A stretch of DNA of 64,000 nucleotides from the NCBI GenBank assembly GCA_013177895.1, contig JABLXV010000006.1, forward strand, positions 1 through 64,000, written 5' to 3'. Under the pieces are notes generated by a model. It did no database searches and was not told where the DNA came from. It saw only the letters and a program-made list of their open reading frames with translations. Positions 1 to 8,611 of the stretch are shown here, one piece after another. The translations under genes were made by a program, and so were the position numbers. This DNA is from Brevinematales bacterium. Lineage in GTDB: Bacteria; Spirochaetota; Brevinematia; Brevinematales; GWF1-51-8. Each line of letters opens with the position of its first letter. The stretch's first letter is position 1.

Positions 1-354
1 CATCGGCCCGGGATCGATACCGAATAACGGAAGCAGGGCGGTACTGCCCCATGTGTTCAACGGGACGACAGCGAAGGCGACGAGAAACCAGACGGGATTA
101 GCGCGAACCTTCAACAATCGCGAAAAAAGTTTCCCGATCGCGCCAGGACCGTCGGCGATACGGCTGATAACCAGCGATGCGACAAACGGGCCGAAACCTC
201 CCAATGTGATAAACAGGAACGCGACCGGAGGAAGCTCGCCCGTACCGATACCGGATGGCGCGATCATATAAAGCCACACCCACCAGCCATACGACCAAAG
301 CATGGTGAGGGCGAAATACGAGATAACCGGATATTTTTTTATCCAAGCGGACAT
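1..354 (-). CDS. CPBP-family intramembrane protease, N-terminal part (cut by window edge)
   Basis: The frame is open from an ATG at 354 to the left edge: 118 residues of an incomplete protein. It starts MSAWIKKYPVISYFALTMLW, has a first membrane segment, then a GGFGPFVASLVISRIADGPG stretch and a basic LLKVRANPVWFLVAFAVVPL segment. That order (helix, GPxxAA-like loop, arginine-rich LLRRLL...W stretch, helix) is typical of the N-terminus of CPBP (CAAX protease and bacteriocin-processing) membrane proteins. The catalytic EExxxR motif would lie beyond the edge, so activity cannot be judged. The ATG follows directly on the stop of the TetR gene (TAGATG), so the two are almost certainly cotranscribed and the regulator may control this gene. 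Confidence 0.75.
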   Translation of the reverse strand, partial: MSAWIKKYPVISYFALTMLWSYGWWVWLYMIAPSGIGTGELPPVAFLFITLGGFGPFVASLVISRIADGPGAIGKLFSRLLKVRANPVWFLVAFAVVPLNTWGSTALLPLFGIDPGPM

Positions 355-990
355 CTAGGCCTCCATAAGGATTATTTTATTGATAAAGAAGCGGATATGC
401 TCCTCAGAGCGCTTTTCGACCTCCGAGGTATCCCATCCGTAAGCGGAAAGTACGAGGTACTCGAGATGGATCGCGCGCCCGGAATAGAAAAATTCATGCG
501 CGAGAAGCTCCGGGTCGTGACGCGGGATTTTTTTATGCTCGATCATTTTTGAAAATATCAGCGTTCCCATACGGAAGGTTCGCCCGGTTTCCTGTAAAAT
601 CGCCTCGCCCGCGCGCGGGTCGCGATACTGCTCCATCGAAATAATTCTCCAGAGCAGGCCTTCGAGGGTCGAGACCGAGTCGCGATAGTACTGCTTACTG
701 CTTGACAGCCAGAACTCGACGGGATCGGCCGCACGGACGCGCGCGTCGATCATGTCCTCTGACGGCGTACCGGCGTTCATTCCGTCGGCGAACCGGCGGT
801 AGACCTCGACAAGCAGGGCGTCTTTGGAGGGGTAATGATTATAGAATGAGCTTTCCTTGATGCCGACCGCGCGGCAGATGTCCCTGACCGAAACGCCGTT
901 ATATCCGTCCTTCGAGAACAGTTCGGCGGCGCGCAGGAACAGACGTTCCTTAGTGGGGATCAGGATCGAATCGTCTAAAGTTTCCGGCAA
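355..990 (-). CDS. TetR/AcrR-family transcriptional regulator
   Basis: A protein of 211 residues, the usual TetR length. Residues about 13-60 form the DNA-binding domain: TKERLFLRAAELFSKDGYNG followed by the helix-turn-helix VSVRDICRAVGIKESSFYNH and YPSKDALL. The rest is an all-helical ligand domain with no recognisable ligand signature. The start is a TTG at 990, six bases after a strong AAGGAGGG ribosome-binding site. A near-consensus promoter lies at 1046-1074, and tandem CGTT units between promoter and start could be its own operator. The downstream CPBP protease begins at the base after the stop codon, so the regulator probably controls that gene and itself. The inducer is unknown. Confidence 0.9.
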   Translation of the reverse strand: MPETLDDSILIPTKERLFLRAAELFSKDGYNGVSVRDICRAVGIKESSFYNHYPSKDALLVEVYRRFADGMNAGTPSEDMIDARVRAADPVEFWLSSSKQYYRDSVSTLEGLLWRIISMEQYRDPRAGEAILQETGRTFRMGTLIFSKMIEHKKIPRHDPELLAHEFFYSGRAIHLEYLVLSAYGWDTSEVEKRSEEHIRFFINKIILMEA

Positions 991-1016
991 GAGCCCTCCT
1001 TTTAGGGGTGCGAGCT

Positions 1017-1074
1017 AACGTTCGTTCGTTCTTCCACCCGGCTTTATTTTACCATATCCTTTCCTCCTTGTCAA
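1017..1074 (-). promoter_or_regulatory. Sigma-70 promoter and candidate operator of the TetR gene
   Basis: On the minus strand TTGACA (1074-1069) is followed after 17 bases by TAAAAT (1051-1046). Transcription would start near 1039. Just downstream, at about 1018-1031, AACGTTCGTTCGTT carries three CGTT units in tandem, placed where a bound repressor would block initiation. The promoter is seen directly; the operator role is inferred. Confidence 0.65.
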
Positions 1075-1176
1075 ATCCCGCAATATGTCGATCGCTTGCC
1101 TCAACAATAATGATGCGGAACAGCGTTTCACCACCGTTCCGCATATATTCTCACTGAAGTAGGAGGGGTTTAATAC

Positions 1177-3147
1177 TTATAGACCCAGTATCGCCTGATA
1201 GCGGTCTGATACCTCGCCCGCGGGCATCATGTAATTATACAGGTTGACCGTATCGATTATCCCGTCGAACCCGAAATTAAAATAGGTCGTATTGTAGATA
1301 TTGGTAATCTGCGCTCCGATCACGACCGGAGCGTCGTTCGTGCGAATCTCGCCCAGACCGTGCGCTTTACTTGCCTGAAGCACGCCGTTCACATACAGGC
1401 ACATATTCGTCGTGTCCCATGTTCCGACGATATGATACCATGTATCGTTCAGCAGCGCGTATGTCCCATGCACCTCGGTCGCGCCGCCGCTCATCCCGTT
1501 CAGGTAAAGATACGGCACGGACGTAGTCCAGAGTTGGAGGCTATAGCATTCGTCGGAAAAATCGGTAAGAATTCCCTTGTGGACTATTCCCGCGAATGAA
1601 ACGAACGCGTCCATTTTAATCAGAGCCTCGACAGTGCCCTGAATACCGAGCGCATTATTTGAAGATGCGGGAACCGTCATATAATTGGTGAGCCCTGAGA
1701 AGTCGTATCCGTTACCGGTCAGACTATTGGTCGCGGGAACCGCGCCGTAATTATTGGTCTCGTTAAAAAGCGACGTGCCGGGGAATGTATAGCTCGCGGA
1801 TGCTGCAACGGAGCTAATCCACGATGCGCGGATCGCTATTGCTTGAACGGTTTTGGACGACAGAAGCGATATAGGCCCGGTGTAGAGTATCGACGACGCG
1901 CTGGGGGCGCTCCCGTCAAGCGTATAGTACACGGATACGCCGGGGGTCGCGCATGTGATCACCAGATTTGTCGCCAGAGGGTATTCCCCGGACGGCAGGC
2001 CGAATACCGGCGCGGATGCTTTCAGCGAATAGGTATTGGTCACCGTATCCGAGTTAAAATATCCCGCTTTATGACACATGGATAATAATGTTACGTTACC
2101 GTCGATAATGACTTCCGTGTTAGTCAGCCATGTCGTCCCGCCATCGGTCGAATAGACAATGCCCGCGCCGGCAGTATCGCCGGGCGTGATGTACGCGGTG
2201 AACGACGCGGTATACTGGCCGCTCACGGGGGATACCGACGGTTTCGAGGCCTTCATATTGTAGGTGACATTCAACGTACCGGAATCGACCCAGCCGGCCT
2301 TGACGGCGCGCGCGAAGACGGTCATGGTGCGGCTGACGGCGAGCGAGGCGTTGGTGATCCATTCCGCGCCGCCATTGGTGGAATAGATGATCGATGCGCC
2401 GATTGTAGGCGTCGTCAATGTTAACACAAAGTCATTGCTGTATGTGCCTGCAGGGGCGTCGAAGCTGACGTTGGAGACCTTGTGGGTGATCGTATAGATA
2501 TTGGAAACGGCGTCGGAGTTTGTCATCCCGTAGAGGAAGCCGACCGCGGTGACCACGGTATCGGAGTATATATCGACCGGTACGGTATAGAGCGTGGAAG
2601 CGCCGCCGTTAAGTGTATAGCGGATAGCCGAGTTGGACGTGCCGCAATCCATCTCCACCTGCACGGTGTCGAGGTACGCGCCCGAAACAGGCGTAATCAC
2701 CGGGCTCTCGACCTTTCCGCCGAGCACCGATATTTCAAAGATGGAGGAATTGGTCTTGCTGTGGTTTCCCGACGAATCGACCGCGAATACCTTCAGGGTA
2801 TGGCTCCCGTTCGATAAACCCGTCAACGCACTGCTGAACGTGTAAAGCCCGTTGGTGCTCTCGAGTAACGTCAATTCGATTTCCGCGGAACCGTCGAGCG
2901 AATAGTAAGCGTTGCTGACCTCGATATTATCCCTGACCTGCCCGGTAAAAAGTACCGAACTAGAATCGTTGGTAGACCCGCTGACGGGCGAAACGTTGGT
3001 AATGACCGGCGAAATGGTATCCAGCGTCACCTGAGGCGTCGTCCCTCCGGGCTTACTTGGCGCGGCAACCGGGCCGACGCTGCAAGCGGTAATCGACAGG
3101 AAAAACATCACCCCCGTGATAAAAAACAATCCTTTGTCTTTTTTCAT
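1177..3147 (-). CDS. Secreted lipoprotein with Ig-like/chitobiase-type repeats and a LamG domain
   Basis: About 656 residues from an ATG at 3147, which has AAGGAG upstream and gives a lipoprotein signal (MKKDKGLFFITGVMFFLSIT then AC). An in-frame ATG at 3210 overlaps a TATAAT-like -10 and is unlikely to be used. After a short linker comes an Ig-like module (SPVITNVSPVSGSTNDSSSV), then four or five modules of about 80 residues with the chitobiase C-terminal-type signature (ASIIYSTNGG, GIVYSTDGGTTW, VSVYYTLDG). The last 190 residues form a LamG/concanavalin-like domain (QGTVEALIKMDAF, WYHIVGTWDTTNMCLYVNG). The modules suggest a surface protein binding a polysaccharide; no catalytic domain is visible. 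Confidence 0.8.
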   Translation of the reverse strand: MKKDKGLFFITGVMFFLSITACSVGPVAAPSKPGGTTPQVTLDTISPVITNVSPVSGSTNDSSSVLFTGQVRDNIEVSNAYYSLDGSAEIELTLLESTNGLYTFSSALTGLSNGSHTLKVFAVDSSGNHSKTNSSIFEISVLGGKVESPVITPVSGAYLDTVQVEMDCGTSNSAIRYTLNGGASTLYTVPVDIYSDTVVTAVGFLYGMTNSDAVSNIYTITHKVSNVSFDAPAGTYSNDFVLTLTTPTIGASIIYSTNGGAEWITNASLAVSRTMTVFARAVKAGWVDSGTLNVTYNMKASKPSVSPVSGQYTASFTAYITPGDTAGAGIVYSTDGGTTWLTNTEVIIDGNVTLLSMCHKAGYFNSDTVTNTYSLKASAPVFGLPSGEYPLATNLVITCATPGVSVYYTLDGSAPSASSILYTGPISLLSSKTVQAIAIRASWISSVAASASYTFPGTSLFNETNNYGAVPATNSLTGNGYDFSGLTNYMTVPASSNNALGIQGTVEALIKMDAFVSFAGIVHKGILTDFSDECYSLQLWTTSVPYLYLNGMSGGATEVHGTYALLNDTWYHIVGTWDTTNMCLYVNGVLQASKAHGLGEIRTNDAPVVIGAQITNIYNTTYFNFGFDGIIDTVNLYNYMMPAGEVSDRYQAILGL

Positions 3148-3315
3148 CCCTTTCTCCTTGGGCAATCCCCACAATATATGATGCAAAAACCATACCAATC
3201 GCAATTTCATTATATTTATCGGTTGTTCGGATAGATGAATATTAATTATTTATATAGTATATAATTAAATCATAGGGGTATTATTTTTCAGGAGGATTGG
3301 AGGGATGCGAAGAGC

Positions 3316-3371
3316 AAAAAATAAAGTGTATAAATACTACACAAAATATATGTATAGTATCTACACACTTT
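3316..3371 (-). terminator. AT-rich intrinsic terminator after the SpoIID-like gene
   Basis: Arms at 3323-3339 and 3355-3371 form a 17-base inverted repeat matching at 15 positions. Read on the minus strand the two mismatches become G-U pairs, so the RNA stem is complete. It is followed at once by a run of six U (complement of 3317-3322). It sits just after the stop of the minus-strand gene at 3394. The low GC of the stem is unusual. Confidence 0.55.
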
Positions 3372-3393
3372 AAAGAGATAATTTTAAAAAAGG

Positions 3394-4518
3394 CTACCAG
3401 ATTTTCTCGATAACGGTGCCCTTATAAAAGAACTTGAGGATATCGGGGTACTTGAACCCTGAGACCGCCATCCCGTATGCGTCCCATTGTCCCATGCCGA
3501 CACCGTGCCCGTAACCGACGCCGCTGATATTCAGGACGCCGTTCTCGAGCTTGATATTCGCGCGGGTACTTTTCATCAGGCTCGCGCCGACCAGCAACCG
3601 GAAATCATTCCCCTTCATTACTAACGTGTTGCCCTGATCGTCGACAATCTCGATCGTGTCTATCCGTTTCGACGGCGTGCGGGTGAGGACGTTTACCGAA
3701 ACAATAGTACCGAGCTTCGAGCCGAGCTTAGAATTGAGTTCCTTCACCGGGATATTGCATTCCCATGTGAAGTTCTGGTAAACCTTCTGCGCGTAGGGCG
3801 AGGCTACCGATGTGAGATAGGATTTCTGGTTGCCGAATACGAACGCGCAGTCCTCAGTCATTCCCCCGGAGCATGCGTGGAAAAAGGCTTGTATGATCTT
3901 ACCGTCGAACTCGATGACTTCCCCGTGGGTCAGTTCCACGGCGGCGATAGCGAATTTATTCTCCGCGGAGATACCGTTATAGACCTGCGAACGGGTATCG
4001 GCGTATACGTCGAACGCCTGCCCGGATTGGCGCGCCTGCATGATGTCGTAGAGGGCGTATGTCCGAGCCGCGACCGCCTGCGCCTTGAGCGCCTCGATAT
4101 TCCATTCGGCGGGCACTTCCGACGCGACCACCCCGTAGAGGTAGGACTCGATATCGATAATATTCATCACCCACAGGCTCGCGCCTGTATTGGTAATCCT
4201 GACCGTGCCCCGGTACGCGTTCCCGTCGAGGAGGAAATACTGCGAGGGCATCAGTTCGAGCGTCATCACCGGATAGAGCGTCCCGTTCAGCTCGATTCCC
4301 TTCGGCGAGTACCCGACATGGATATCCCCCGCCGCAACTTCTTTGCGGGTATCGATCGTCAGCAGATAATTTTTATAAGGCAGGATGGTGAATTCCTTCC
4401 CTTCGCTTAAAAATATCCTGACAACAGGCGAGGCCTTATAAACCGGCTTGCCGAAGTAGGAGCAGTTCGCGAGCAATAATACGGCGGCTAATGGAAGTAT
4501 GCTTTTTAATAAAGGCAT
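3394..4518 (-). CDS. SpoIID/LytB-domain lipoprotein (probable peptidoglycan lytic protein)
   Basis: A protein of 374 residues with a lipoprotein signal (LLKSILPLAAVLLLANC). The SpoIID/LytB core starts at about residue 115: IESYLYGVVASEVPAEWN with the conserved glutamate, ALKAQAVAARTYALY, then FHACSGGMTEDC and VASPYAQK. The C-terminus carries the family signature GVGYGHGVGMGQWDAYGMA. SpoIID proteins cleave glycan strands lacking stem peptides. Outside spore formers such proteins are found as envelope lytic factors, and no sporulation genes are seen here. The ATG at 4518 is preceded by GGGGGAA. It is transcribed alone, ending in the hairpin at 3316-3371. Confidence 0.88.
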   Translation of the reverse strand: MPLLKSILPLAAVLLLANCSYFGKPVYKASPVVRIFLSEGKEFTILPYKNYLLTIDTRKEVAAGDIHVGYSPKGIELNGTLYPVMTLELMPSQYFLLDGNAYRGTVRITNTGASLWVMNIIDIESYLYGVVASEVPAEWNIEALKAQAVAARTYALYDIMQARQSGQAFDVYADTRSQVYNGISAENKFAIAAVELTHGEVIEFDGKIIQAFFHACSGGMTEDCAFVFGNQKSYLTSVASPYAQKVYQNFTWECNIPVKELNSKLGSKLGTIVSVNVLTRTPSKRIDTIEIVDDQGNTLVMKGNDFRLLVGASLMKSTRANIKLENGVLNISGVGYGHGVGMGQWDAYGMAVSGFKYPDILKFFYKGTVIEKIW

Positions 4519-4544
4519 GCGATTCCCCCGAAAATATTTCTATG

Positions 4545-4652
4545 GGTCACTTCCTTGCCGCCGAGAATCGGCGGCAAGGAAGTGACCATTGGGCGTAATT
4601 AAAGATAAATCATTACTAATGTTAAAAACGTTAATAGTTTTTAGAATCGCCC
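4545..4652. repeat. Dispersed palindromic repeat, copy 1 (perfect 20-bp hairpin plus tail)
   Basis: Arms 4545-4564 and 4568-4587 are a perfect 20-base inverted repeat with a 3-base loop (GGTCACTTCCTTGCCGCCGA). The tail continues ATTGGGCG and ends in AGTTTTTAGAATCGCCC (4636-4652). Both the GGTCACTT/AAGTGACCATTGGGCG part and the TTTTTAGAA-GCCC part recur at 18591-18688 and 18859-18875. It has no T-run and is likely a mobile or processed repeat, not a simple terminator. Confidence 0.75.
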
Positions 4653-4697
4653 TAGTATATCATCGGTAGAAAAAGCGGGATGGGTTAATGAATTAAA

Positions 4698-5285
4698 TCA
4701 GGATATTTCAAGAATAAAGAACTCGATCTGTTTCATCAGTTTATTCATATCGCCGTTATTGAAGATGCTGAAGTGGGATTTGTCCTTGAAGAAGTCGAGA
4801 TACCGTTGGGCATGAAGCACCCCGTCAATCTTGCAGTCGTCCCATTTGCGGTAGAGTTTCACCCGCGCGCGGATAATATCCTCCGGGGCTTCCACCGATA
4901 CGACATAGTCGCAGAGCTCGTCCAATCCCATCTCGAAGAGTAACGCCGCGTCGATAATATAACGCTTCTTCGGGTGCTTCGTGATAATATCAGTGATTTC
5001 CTTTCTCATCCGCGGGTGCACGATGGAGTTCAGGACGGATAGTTTCTCTGCGTTGCGGAACACCAGATTCCCGAGGACTTGCCGGTCGATTTTCCCGGTG
5101 TTGTCGAGGATACCTGTGCCGAAATTCCCGACAATGTTTTCCTTCTCCCACTCGAGCGCGGAATGCCCGAATTTATCCACATCCAGCGCGGTAAACTTAT
5201 ATTCCTTAGCGAGGATACCGGATACGGTCGATTTTCCGCACCCCACTTTTCCGACAAGCCCCACGACAGGATATTCCACACTCAT
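4698..5285 (-). CDS. coaE: Dephospho-CoA kinase
   Basis: A protein of 195 residues, normal for CoaE, which phosphorylates the 3'-hydroxyl of dephospho-CoA in the last step of coenzyme A synthesis in the cytosol. The P-loop GLVGKVGCGKST is at residues 9-20. It is followed by the substrate-site segment TALDVDKFGH, the NSIVHPRMRKEI motif, the DAALLFEMGLDELCDYVV stretch and the lid region ARVKLYRKWDD. Its ATG overlaps by one base the stop codon of the Cys-rich gene upstream, so it is the last gene of the 7689-4698 operon. Confidence 0.95.
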   Translation of the reverse strand: MSVEYPVVGLVGKVGCGKSTVSGILAKEYKFTALDVDKFGHSALEWEKENIVGNFGTGILDNTGKIDRQVLGNLVFRNAEKLSVLNSIVHPRMRKEITDIITKHPKKRYIIDAALLFEMGLDELCDYVVSVEAPEDIIRARVKLYRKWDDCKIDGVLHAQRYLDFFKDKSHFSIFNNGDMNKLMKQIEFFILEIS

Positions 5286-5617
5286 TATTTGTCCCCAATT
5301 ATTTCATTTCGAATAATTTTAAAAATCTCGGCCTTATTCAATCCCTCGTAAAATAGTTCCATTATCCTTTTTACAGCCGCGGCGGAATGGACGAATACGC
5401 AACCGGTGCAGTCCCAAACCTGACCGTCGCGCCCCTCGATCATACATCCCCCGGTGCCGGTATCGCCGCACGGATAAAACGGGCAGTAGCAGAAAAGGCA
5501 CACCAGCGGCTCTGCGGTATCGTGGCAGGGATAGTACGGGCAGCGGTTTTCGCGCACGCAATCCTTCAACAACCCGTCGATTTGTTTATTAAAATATTTA
5601 TCCGCGGAATTCATCAT
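5285..5617 (-). CDS. Cysteine-rich small-domain protein (PF04071-like)
   Basis: A protein of 110 residues with a compact cysteine-rich core: ENRCPYYPCHDTAEPLVCLF then CYCPFYPCGDTGTGG, CMIEGR and WDCTGCVFVH, nine or ten cysteines within about 55 residues. This matches the small zinc-finger-like family PF04071, often beside cobalamin-related genes; its biochemical role is not established. The C-terminal 35 residues are helical (AAAVKRIMELFYEGLNKAEI). It begins in an ATGA overlap with the TPR-NHL-VWA gene and ends in a one-base overlap with coaE. The cysteines suggest metal binding; that is inference. Confidence 0.75.
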   Translation of the reverse strand: MMNSADKYFNKQIDGLLKDCVRENRCPYYPCHDTAEPLVCLFCYCPFYPCGDTGTGGCMIEGRDGQVWDCTGCVFVHSAAAVKRIMELFYEGLNKAEIFKIIRNEIIGDK

Positions 5618-7689
5618 TTTTTATTCTTCAGTTCCTCGTCCAGGTTAATCTTATCCTTCGAGAGGAATGCGGTCTCCGGGACAAAATACCCCGTATCGTC
5701 CACGCCGACCATGCTGTCGAATTTCAGCTTAATCACGATATGGACGTTGACCCAGAAATTCTTCAACCCCTTCAGATTCAATCCCTCGTAGCTCAGGATA
5801 TATTCGAGGGGCTTCGAGTTCTGTATCTCGTCGTGCAGGTTCAGGATATCCTTCATATCCTTCAGGGTGTAGTATTTCCCGAACGTCTGCGACGCCAGCT
5901 CCTGAAACACTTCCTTATTCTTATCGGTCATCGCGATAATATAGATAGGGATAGCGTTCTCGCGGGCGTAGGCCAGTATGACTTCCTCGTCATAGACACT
6001 GAAACTCTGCTCGCCGATTTCCCCGGACACGATGAGAAGTATCGCTTTATTGCGGTTGACGTTCAGTAACCCGGTCACCGAGTCGTACATGGCCGTCCCG
6101 AGCTGGGTAGGATAGGTTCCCTCGAACGGTTTCTTGAGCGTGTAGTCCATCGACCATAGCTCGTTCGCGTCGATACGTCCCGAATTCTCGGTGACGCTGT
6201 TCATCAGGGAGATATCCATCCAGTCGCTGCCGGACATCTTCTGGAGGAACGCCCCGAAGATTTCCTTGAATTCCGGCACGTACGGTTCCATCGCGGTACT
6301 TTTATCGATAATGAACTTGATATACATATTCTTGCGGTATTCGTCGGTTGTCCCGAGGCGCACGAACGGGATAAGCTCGTCCTCCTCGTAGACAAGGATA
6401 TTCTCGTCGCTGATATCGTAGATCGGGTTGCCTTCTTTGTCCCATATCCGCAGGTGGATAAAGTTATGCGGGTAGGATTGGAGCCATATCTGGTTGACCT
6501 TCACCCCAATGTTCGCGTAACGGAGCTGGAGGGGCGAGAAGATGCCGATATACTGCGAATTGAAATCCGATTCGTAGATAAAGTTCTTCGCGTCGATACA
6601 GGTATCGAACGGCAGAAGAAGCTGGTCCTGATCGACGCCGAGTTTCTCCATATTCTTCGTTTCAGTATTATAGATGAATATGCCCTGACGCGCGTCGACT
6701 ATATAGAGGAATTTCCCCTTGAGGCAAAGCCCGCGCGGTTCCTGGAGAATCTGGTCGCCGAATGTTTCGATCGTATTGCCGAAGAGGTCGAATTTTACGA
6801 TACGCTTATTATAGCTGTCGGACACGTAGAGAAAATCCCCTTCTCCCACTATGTCGGTCGGGCGGTCGAGGGTGCCTTTCCCGAAATTCTGTATCCATTT
6901 CCCGTCGAGGTCGAATTTCTGTATCCGGTCGTTCCCGTTATCGACTATGAACAGGTACTCGTCGGGAGAAATATACAAACCCATCGGCCCGGCAAGATTG
7001 GTGTCCCCGTACCCGGATATGCCGAATGTATTGAGTAGGCCGCCGCCGCGGTCGAAAACGTAGATTTTATCCGCCTGATAATCGGCGGCGTAGAGTTTAT
7101 CCTGATAGAGCGCGATACCCGTGGGGGCTTCGAATTGGGAGAAGTCGCCGATCTTGCGGCCGTACTCCTGGAATACGTTGCCGTCCGCGTCCATCTCCAC
7201 CACGTACTTGGTCTTGATAGACGATATAAGGATCGTATTTTTCTCCTCGTCGTAGATCACAAAGCTCGGACGGATGATCTGGTGCCGCCCGTCGATAATC
7301 CCGTCATACACCTTCCATAATATGTAGGGCTCGGAGTAGTCGAAACTTTTATCGATCGCGTTCTGGAAGTAGAGGTTGTTCAGCTTCTGCTTGACCTGAG
7401 GGGTTCCCCCGCCGAGCTTGATGAGGTTCTCCCATTCCTCCATCGCGTTCTTGGTGTAGCCCGCGTTGAGGTAGGAGTATCCGAGATAGTAACGCGCTTC
7501 GAGGTTCATCGGGTCGAGTCCCAGCGACTTATTGAATAGCTGGATCGCCGCCTGATATTCCCGGTTATTAAATCGCAGCATACCGGACTTAAAGACATCC
7601 TGCGCCATGATGGTACTGATGGATTGAGGATGGGTTGAAAGGGGGATGATTAGCAGAATAATTGATAAAAGAAACAAGCCTTTTTTCAA
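5614..7689 (-). CDS. Secreted TPR - NHL beta-propeller - VWA-like protein
   Basis: About 691 residues from a TTG at 7689. The TTG has GGAGGG six bases upstream and leads straight into a signal peptide (KKGLFLLSIILLIIPLSTHP). A farther in-frame ATG at 7737 lies inside the promoter -10 (7726-7731) and cannot be the start. Residues about 30-115 are two or three TPR units (NNREYQAAIQLFNKSLGLDP, ARYYLGYSYLNAGYTKNAME). A six-bladed NHL-type propeller follows (FEAPTGIALYQDKLYAADYQ, NDRIQKFDLDGKWIQNFG, PRGLCLKGKFLYIVD). The last 270 residues resemble a VWA domain (YIKFIIDKSTAMEPYVPEF, NKAILLIVSGEI), with DKSTA instead of the classical DxSGS metal site. It probably acts as an envelope scaffold; the function is unknown. 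First gene of the operon ending in coaE. Confidence 0.8.
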   Translation of the reverse strand: MKKGLFLLSIILLIIPLSTHPQSISTIMAQDVFKSGMLRFNNREYQAAIQLFNKSLGLDPMNLEARYYLGYSYLNAGYTKNAMEEWENLIKLGGGTPQVKQKLNNLYFQNAIDKSFDYSEPYILWKVYDGIIDGRHQIIRPSFVIYDEEKNTILISSIKTKYVVEMDADGNVFQEYGRKIGDFSQFEAPTGIALYQDKLYAADYQADKIYVFDRGGGLLNTFGISGYGDTNLAGPMGLYISPDEYLFIVDNGNDRIQKFDLDGKWIQNFGKGTLDRPTDIVGEGDFLYVSDSYNKRIVKFDLFGNTIETFGDQILQEPRGLCLKGKFLYIVDARQGIFIYNTETKNMEKLGVDQDQLLLPFDTCIDAKNFIYESDFNSQYIGIFSPLQLRYANIGVKVNQIWLQSYPHNFIHLRIWDKEGNPIYDISDENILVYEEDELIPFVRLGTTDEYRKNMYIKFIIDKSTAMEPYVPEFKEIFGAFLQKMSGSDWMDISLMNSVTENSGRIDANELWSMDYTLKKPFEGTYPTQLGTAMYDSVTGLLNVNRNKAILLIVSGEIGEQSFSVYDEEVILAYARENAIPIYIIAMTDKNKEVFQELASQTFGKYYTLKDMKDILNLHDEIQNSKPLEYILSYEGLNLKGLKNFWVNVHIVIKLKFDSMVGVDDTGYFVPETAFLSKDKINLDEELKNKK

Positions 7690-7725
7690 ATTCTCCCTCC
7701 CGTGAAATCTCTCTGGATACCACTT

Positions 7726-7754
7726 ATTATAACGCATATTCGGGAACTTGTCAT
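7726..7754 (-). promoter_or_regulatory. Sigma-70 promoter of the TPR-NHL-VWA / coaE operon
   Basis: On the minus strand ATGACA (7754-7749), 17 bases, then a perfect TATAAT (7731-7726). The -10 falls within the first codons of the longest reading frame, which shows that translation must start downstream, at the TTG at 7689. Confidence 0.7.
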
Positions 7755-7786
7755 ATTTTATCGGCAGATTCCCGGTTGAAACAGAC

Positions 7787-7815
7787 TTGTTATTTATGGA
7801 ATTGTGATGTATTAT
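7787..7815 (+). promoter_or_regulatory. Putative sigma-70 promoter of the YD-like secreted protein
   Basis: TTGTTA at 7787-7792, 17 bases, TATTAT at 7810-7815, 28 bases before the chosen ATG at 7843. It is divergent from the promoter at 7726-7754. Confidence 0.5.
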
Positions 7816-7842
7816 TATACTAACGTGTTATCGGGAGGCGCT

Positions 7843-8610
7843 ATGCGTTTCATAGTTCTATTAATAAGTGTATTCATGGTTTTCACCGGGGGTTTCGCCA
7901 AGAATACGGAATGGGATTTAATGGGGTTGAACGGGAATGTCAAATCGATGAAGATACAGGATTTCCAGTTAGACCCCGAGAACAGCAAGCAGGTGCTGAT
8001 TTCCGAGGAGACCTATAAGTTCACCAAGGACGGGCTTCTGACTGTCGTGGATTTCTCAGCGGAGGGCGGCGAAGTTAAGTTCCAGTCGGTCTTTAAGTAT
8101 AAGTCCGATTCCTCGGGCAATATTATCGAGAAAAAGGAGTTCGACGAGGGTAAAAATCTCCTGATGACCTATGTTTTCCAGTACGATAAGGCCGGAAAGC
8201 TTACCGCGAAGAACAGCAAATCCGCGTACCCGGAGGAGCCGAACGTACAGGAGAGTTATACCTACGACGCCGCCGGGAAACTGCTGAAGATCGACAAGGT
8301 CTATGTCGGGATGGGCGTCGAGGCGCTCCAATATGTGTACGACCAGTCCGGCAAGGTGCAGGCCGAGAAATGGAAGAACGATGTCGGCGACCCGCTGGAA
8401 TGGACGATTCTCTATGGGTATGATAAGAACGGGCATGTTGCCGAGAAGCAGGGCCTGCAGGGCGCGGGCGAGGATTGGGTCTCGAAGAAGTTCCAGTACG
8501 ACGCGAAGGGGAATGTCACTGTCGTGGAAGAATGGCAGCTCGCCGAAGCGGACGGCGCGGGCGAGATGGTGATGGTCGGTTCGCTGAAGTACCAGTATAT
8601 CTATTGGTAG
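7843..8610 (+). CDS. Secreted protein with YD/RHS-like repeats
   Basis: About 255 residues from the ATG at 7843, which has GGGAGG eight bases upstream and starts a signal peptide (MRFIVLLISVFMVFTGGFAK). The mature part is made of short tandem units ending in tyrosine-aspartate and a turn: FKYKSDSSGNIIEKKEF, FQYDKAGKLTAKNS, YTYDAAGKLLKID, YVYDQSGKVQAEKW, YGYDKNGHVAEKQ, FQYDAKGNVTVVEE. These resemble YD repeats of RHS proteins but form only a small six-unit beta structure with no toxin tip. Likely a small periplasmic or surface protein; no function is assigned. Its stop is one base before the convergent folE2 stop. Confidence 0.75.
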   Translation: MRFIVLLISVFMVFTGGFAKNTEWDLMGLNGNVKSMKIQDFQLDPENSKQVLISEETYKFTKDGLLTVVDFSAEGGEVKFQSVFKYKSDSSGNIIEKKEFDEGKNLLMTYVFQYDKAGKLTAKNSKSAYPEEPNVQESYTYDAAGKLLKIDKVYVGMGVEALQYVYDQSGKVQAEKWKNDVGDPLEWTILYGYDKNGHVAEKQGLQGAGEDWVSKKFQYDAKGNVTVVEEWQLAEADGAGEMVMVGSLKYQYIYW

Positions 8611-8611
8611 A

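Noticed and set aside
98-346. 82-codon minus-strand frame at the left edge
   Set aside because: It overlaps, in another frame, the CPBP protease that is open from 354 to the edge and has clear family sequence; the 82-codon product has no sensible features.
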